Assembly: GCA_030429325.1 (NCBI GenBank)
Contig: JAUICT010000007.1
Span: 1-18,495 of the forward strand
Reading direction: 5' to 3'
Origin: Bacteroidia bacterium
GTDB taxonomy: Bacteria; Bacteroidota; Bacteroidia; Flavobacteriales; Flavobacteriaceae
Length of the DNA: 18,495 bases
Shown: one piece after another, positions 16,443 through 18,495 of the stretch
Numbering within the stretch: position 1 is the first letter of the stretch
Layout: every line of letters begins with the position of its first letter
The notes under the pieces: model-generated
Database searches by the model: none
The model's input: the letters and a program-made list of their open reading frames with translations, nothing else
What the model was told of the DNA's origin: nothing
Position numbers and translations under genes: made by a program

Positions 16443-17792
16443 ATGGAAGCACAAAAAAACAATTACCTTTTAAAGATTACGGCCATTGGGGCCCTGGGCG
16501 GATTTTTGTTCGGATATGACACTGCTGTGATCTCCGGAGCTATCGGTTTTATGGAAACGAAGTTTTCCCTGACCCCTTCACTAAAAGGGTGGGCAGTGTC
16601 CAGTGCCATTGTGGGCTGTGTTATTGGAGCCTTGACAGCTGGGTATACAGCCGATAGGATTGGCCGTAAAAAGGCCTTGATCATCACAGCGTTGCTATTT
16701 GCCCTGTCTGCCGTTGGTTGTTTGTTGGCACCAAGTTTCACACTTTTGGTGATTGCAAGGATCATTGGAGGTGTAGGAGTTGGTGCGGCTTCCATGCTTT
16801 CACCTTTGTATATTTCGGAGATTTCACCGGCGGAAAAAAGAGGTTCTTTGGTCTCTCTGTACCAGTTGGGAATCGTTTTGGGAATTATCATAGTGTATTT
16901 CTGCAATTATTTAGTGGCGCAATCAGGCGATGAAACTTGGAATATTGAATATGGATGGCGTTATATGCTGGGATCAGAGGCTATACCGGCCATATTGTTT
17001 TTGGTAGCCTTGTTTTTCGTGCCCGAAAGTCCAAGGTGGCTCTCCAAAAATGGAAACAATGCAGTTGCACTTCAAATCTTGGAAAGATTGAATCCGAAGG
17101 AAGAAGCACAAAAAGTCCATCAAGAAATAAAGACGGCCCTCCAACAGGAAAAGGGCAAATTGTCGGAATTGTTCGAAAAGGGATTCAGGACCGCGATCAT
17201 TATTGGGATTGTCCTTGCACTTTTTTCACAGATTACCGGTATAAATGCCATTATGTATTACGCTCCGGAAATATTGAAATCTGCTGGTTTTGGGGTGGAC
17301 TCTGCCCTTATGCAAACGGTTCTTATTGGCGTGATAAACTCCATATTCACCTTTGTAGCCATTAAATACATAGATAAAGCAGGGAGAAGAAAACTATTGT
17401 TATGGGGAATAACGGGTATGATAATATGTTTGTTGGTCATTGGGGGCTTGTATCGATTTGATGCTCTTCAAGGACCATGGCTGCTCATTTTCATATTGGG
17501 TTTTGTAGCTTGTTTTGCATCTTCCTTAGGGCCTATCCCATGGGTGTTGATTTCGGAAATTTTTCCAACAAAAGTGCGCGGGGTGGCCATGTCCATATGT
17601 GTAATGGTACTATGGATAGGGGTTATGCTAATATCGCAATTCACCCCCGTTTTATTGAGCGACCTAGGACCTTCCTTTACATTTTGGTTGTTTATGGTCA
17701 ATGCCATTTTCCTATGGGTATTCACATATAAAATGATTCCTGAGACCAAGGGCAAGACCTTGGAAGAAATTGAAATGGGTTGGAAAAAATAA
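16443..17792 (+). CDS. MFS sugar/H+ symporter, sugar-porter family
   Basis: The 449-residue product is standard length for the XylE/GalP-like sugar-porter family and has about 12 hydrophobic segments. Signatures in order: GGFLFGYDTAVISGA (19-33, with Asp26 at the position linked to proton coupling in XylE), DRIGRKKAL, PLYISEISPAEKRG, PESPRWL before the central loop, SQITGINAIMYYAPE (262-276), DKAGRRKLL, GPIPWVLISEIFPTKVRG and the C-terminal PETKGKTLEEIE. It carries a monosaccharide across the inner membrane. Its position 13 bp after the kinase-isomerase gene makes mannose the likely cargo, though sequence does not fix specificity. The glutamine pair seen in many relatives before TGIN is Ser262-Gln263 here. 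Confidence 0.95.
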   Translation: MEAQKNNYLLKITAIGALGGFLFGYDTAVISGAIGFMETKFSLTPSLKGWAVSSAIVGCVIGALTAGYTADRIGRKKALIITALLFALSAVGCLLAPSFTLLVIARIIGGVGVGAASMLSPLYISEISPAEKRGSLVSLYQLGIVLGIIIVYFCNYLVAQSGDETWNIEYGWRYMLGSEAIPAILFLVALFFVPESPRWLSKNGNNAVALQILERLNPKEEAQKVHQEIKTALQQEKGKLSELFEKGFRTAIIIGIVLALFSQITGINAIMYYAPEILKSAGFGVDSALMQTVLIGVINSIFTFVAIKYIDKAGRRKLLLWGITGMIICLLVIGGLYRFDALQGPWLLIFILGFVACFASSLGPIPWVLISEIFPTKVRGVAMSICVMVLWIGVMLISQFTPVLLSDLGPSFTFWLFMVNAIFLWVFTYKMIPETKGKTLEEIEMGWKK

Positions 17793-17799
17793 AGCTATT

Positions 17800-18495
17800 A
17801 TGATAAGAACATGCTCAAAGCTAATGTGGTCAATTCTCTTACTTATACCCATGTTGATGTGTGGGCAAATAGAATTACCGCCAGTTTTTTCATCCAATAT
17901 GGTATTGCCTCGTAATGTAAATATTCCCATTACGGGAACAGCCAAACCAAAAGCCGGGTTGACCGTCTCCATCGGTGGACAAATCCATAGGGTCAAATCC
18001 AATAAAAGTGGAGCCTGGAAGGTGACACTAGATCCAATGCCCCATGGAGGACCTTTTATTCTGGAGATTGAAGAAGGAAATGGGGAAAAACTGGTCTTGG
18101 ACAACCTGTTGGTGGGTGATCTTTGGCTTTGTGCAGGGCAATCCAATATGCAGTATACGCCCAATATGCTAAATTACACCGAAACCGCGGATGATGATTA
18201 TGATGTCCCCAATCTTAGGCTTTGCTCTGTGTGGGTAGACCGGGATTATCTCCCTAGGGAAAAAGTGTCCAATGCAATTTGGCAGGAAGTGACCAAGGAA
18301 ACGGCTAGAAACTTCAGTGCCGTCGGATATTTTTTCGGAAAAGAATTGGTCAAGGAGAAAGACATTCCTATTGGACTGGTTAGCAGTAATCTTGGGGCCA
18401 CGGCCATTGAGACATGGATGGGGATGGATGTTCTTAAAACCTTTCCTCAGTTTGATGAGGTCACTGGAAAAGTATCCAAAATCAATAAAAGTTTT
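17800..18495 (+). CDS. Sialate O-acetylesterase-type (SASA) esterase, 5' part only
   Basis: An open frame begins at ATG 17800, 7 bp after the transporter stop, and runs off the right edge after 232 codons. A signal peptide covers about residues 1-23 (hydrophobic WSILLLIPMLMCGQ). The cysteine lacks a proper lipobox, so cleavage near GQ is more likely than lipidation. A beta-rich N-terminal domain (about 24-100) is followed by the SGNH-type block GDLWLCAGQSNMQ, whose Ser in GQSNM is the expected nucleophile. Further typical SASA segments are FSAVGYFFGKEL and IPIGLVSSNLGATAIETWM. The C-terminal catalytic residues lie outside the window. Relatives remove O-acetyl groups from sialic acids or from acetylated polysaccharides; with GH92 and mannose genes beside it, an acetylated mannoside is the likelier target (inference). 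Confidence 0.92.
   Translation, partial: MIRTCSKLMWSILLLIPMLMCGQIELPPVFSSNMVLPRNVNIPITGTAKPKAGLTVSIGGQIHRVKSNKSGAWKVTLDPMPHGGPFILEIEEGNGEKLVLDNLLVGDLWLCAGQSNMQYTPNMLNYTETADDDYDVPNLRLCSVWVDRDYLPREKVSNAIWQEVTKETARNFSAVGYFFGKELVKEKDIPIGLVSSNLGATAIETWMGMDVLKTFPQFDEVTGKVSKINKSF

Overview
The window is typical of a marine Flavobacteriaceae-type Bacteroidetes chromosome. Supporting signs are a SusC/SusD pair, lipoproteins with Bacteroidetes-style lipoboxes, Bacteroidetes promoter elements (TTTG...TAnnTTTG), weak Shine-Dalgarno signals and a moderate, AT-leaning composition. Genus-level placement is not possible from the sequence alone.

Layout: a divergent, partial fatty acid hydroxylase/sterol desaturase gene occupies the left edge on the minus strand (1-877). 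A 474-bp intergenic region (878-1351) follows. It holds a good Bacteroidetes promoter for the rightward genes, a weaker promoter for the leftward gene, two clusters of a TATGAACA repeat, a 9-bp inverted repeat whose arms lie 51 bp apart, and a possible leader stem-loop. From 1352 to the right edge all genes run on the plus strand with gaps of only 1-39 bp, so they look like one operon, a polysaccharide utilization locus (PUL). In order: a small lipoprotein (DUF5004-like), an exported protein (DUF4961-like), a SusC TonB-dependent transporter, a SusD glycan-binding lipoprotein, a GH92 exo-alpha-mannosidase with an N-terminal F5/8C-like domain, a large VCBS/FG-GAP lipoprotein with a central ASPIC/UnbV domain, a ROK sugar kinase fused to a long-form class I mannose-6-phosphate isomerase, an MFS sugar/H+ symporter of the sugar-porter family, and the first 232 codons of a sialate O-acetylesterase-type (SASA) esterase.

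How the genes fit together (inference from family roles): the SASA esterase would remove O-acetyl groups and GH92 would release mannose from alpha-mannosides. SusC/SusD would import oligosaccharides across the outer membrane, and the MFS protein would move free sugar across the inner membrane. The fused kinase-isomerase would convert mannose to mannose-6-phosphate and then fructose-6-phosphate, feeding glycolysis. This is a nearly complete mannoside route in one operon. No transcriptional regulator and no endo-acting glycosidase are visible, so the regulator and any backbone-cutting enzyme must lie outside the window.

The items most worth a second look are the ROK-isomerase fusion (with the ROK zinc cysteines lost), the 7 + 7 calcium-motif architecture of the VCBS/ASPIC lipoprotein, the rewritten active-site loop in the GH92, the unknown-function pair at the operon head, and the repeat-rich regulatory region. 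I see no RNA genes, CRISPR arrays, insertion sequences or prophage genes.
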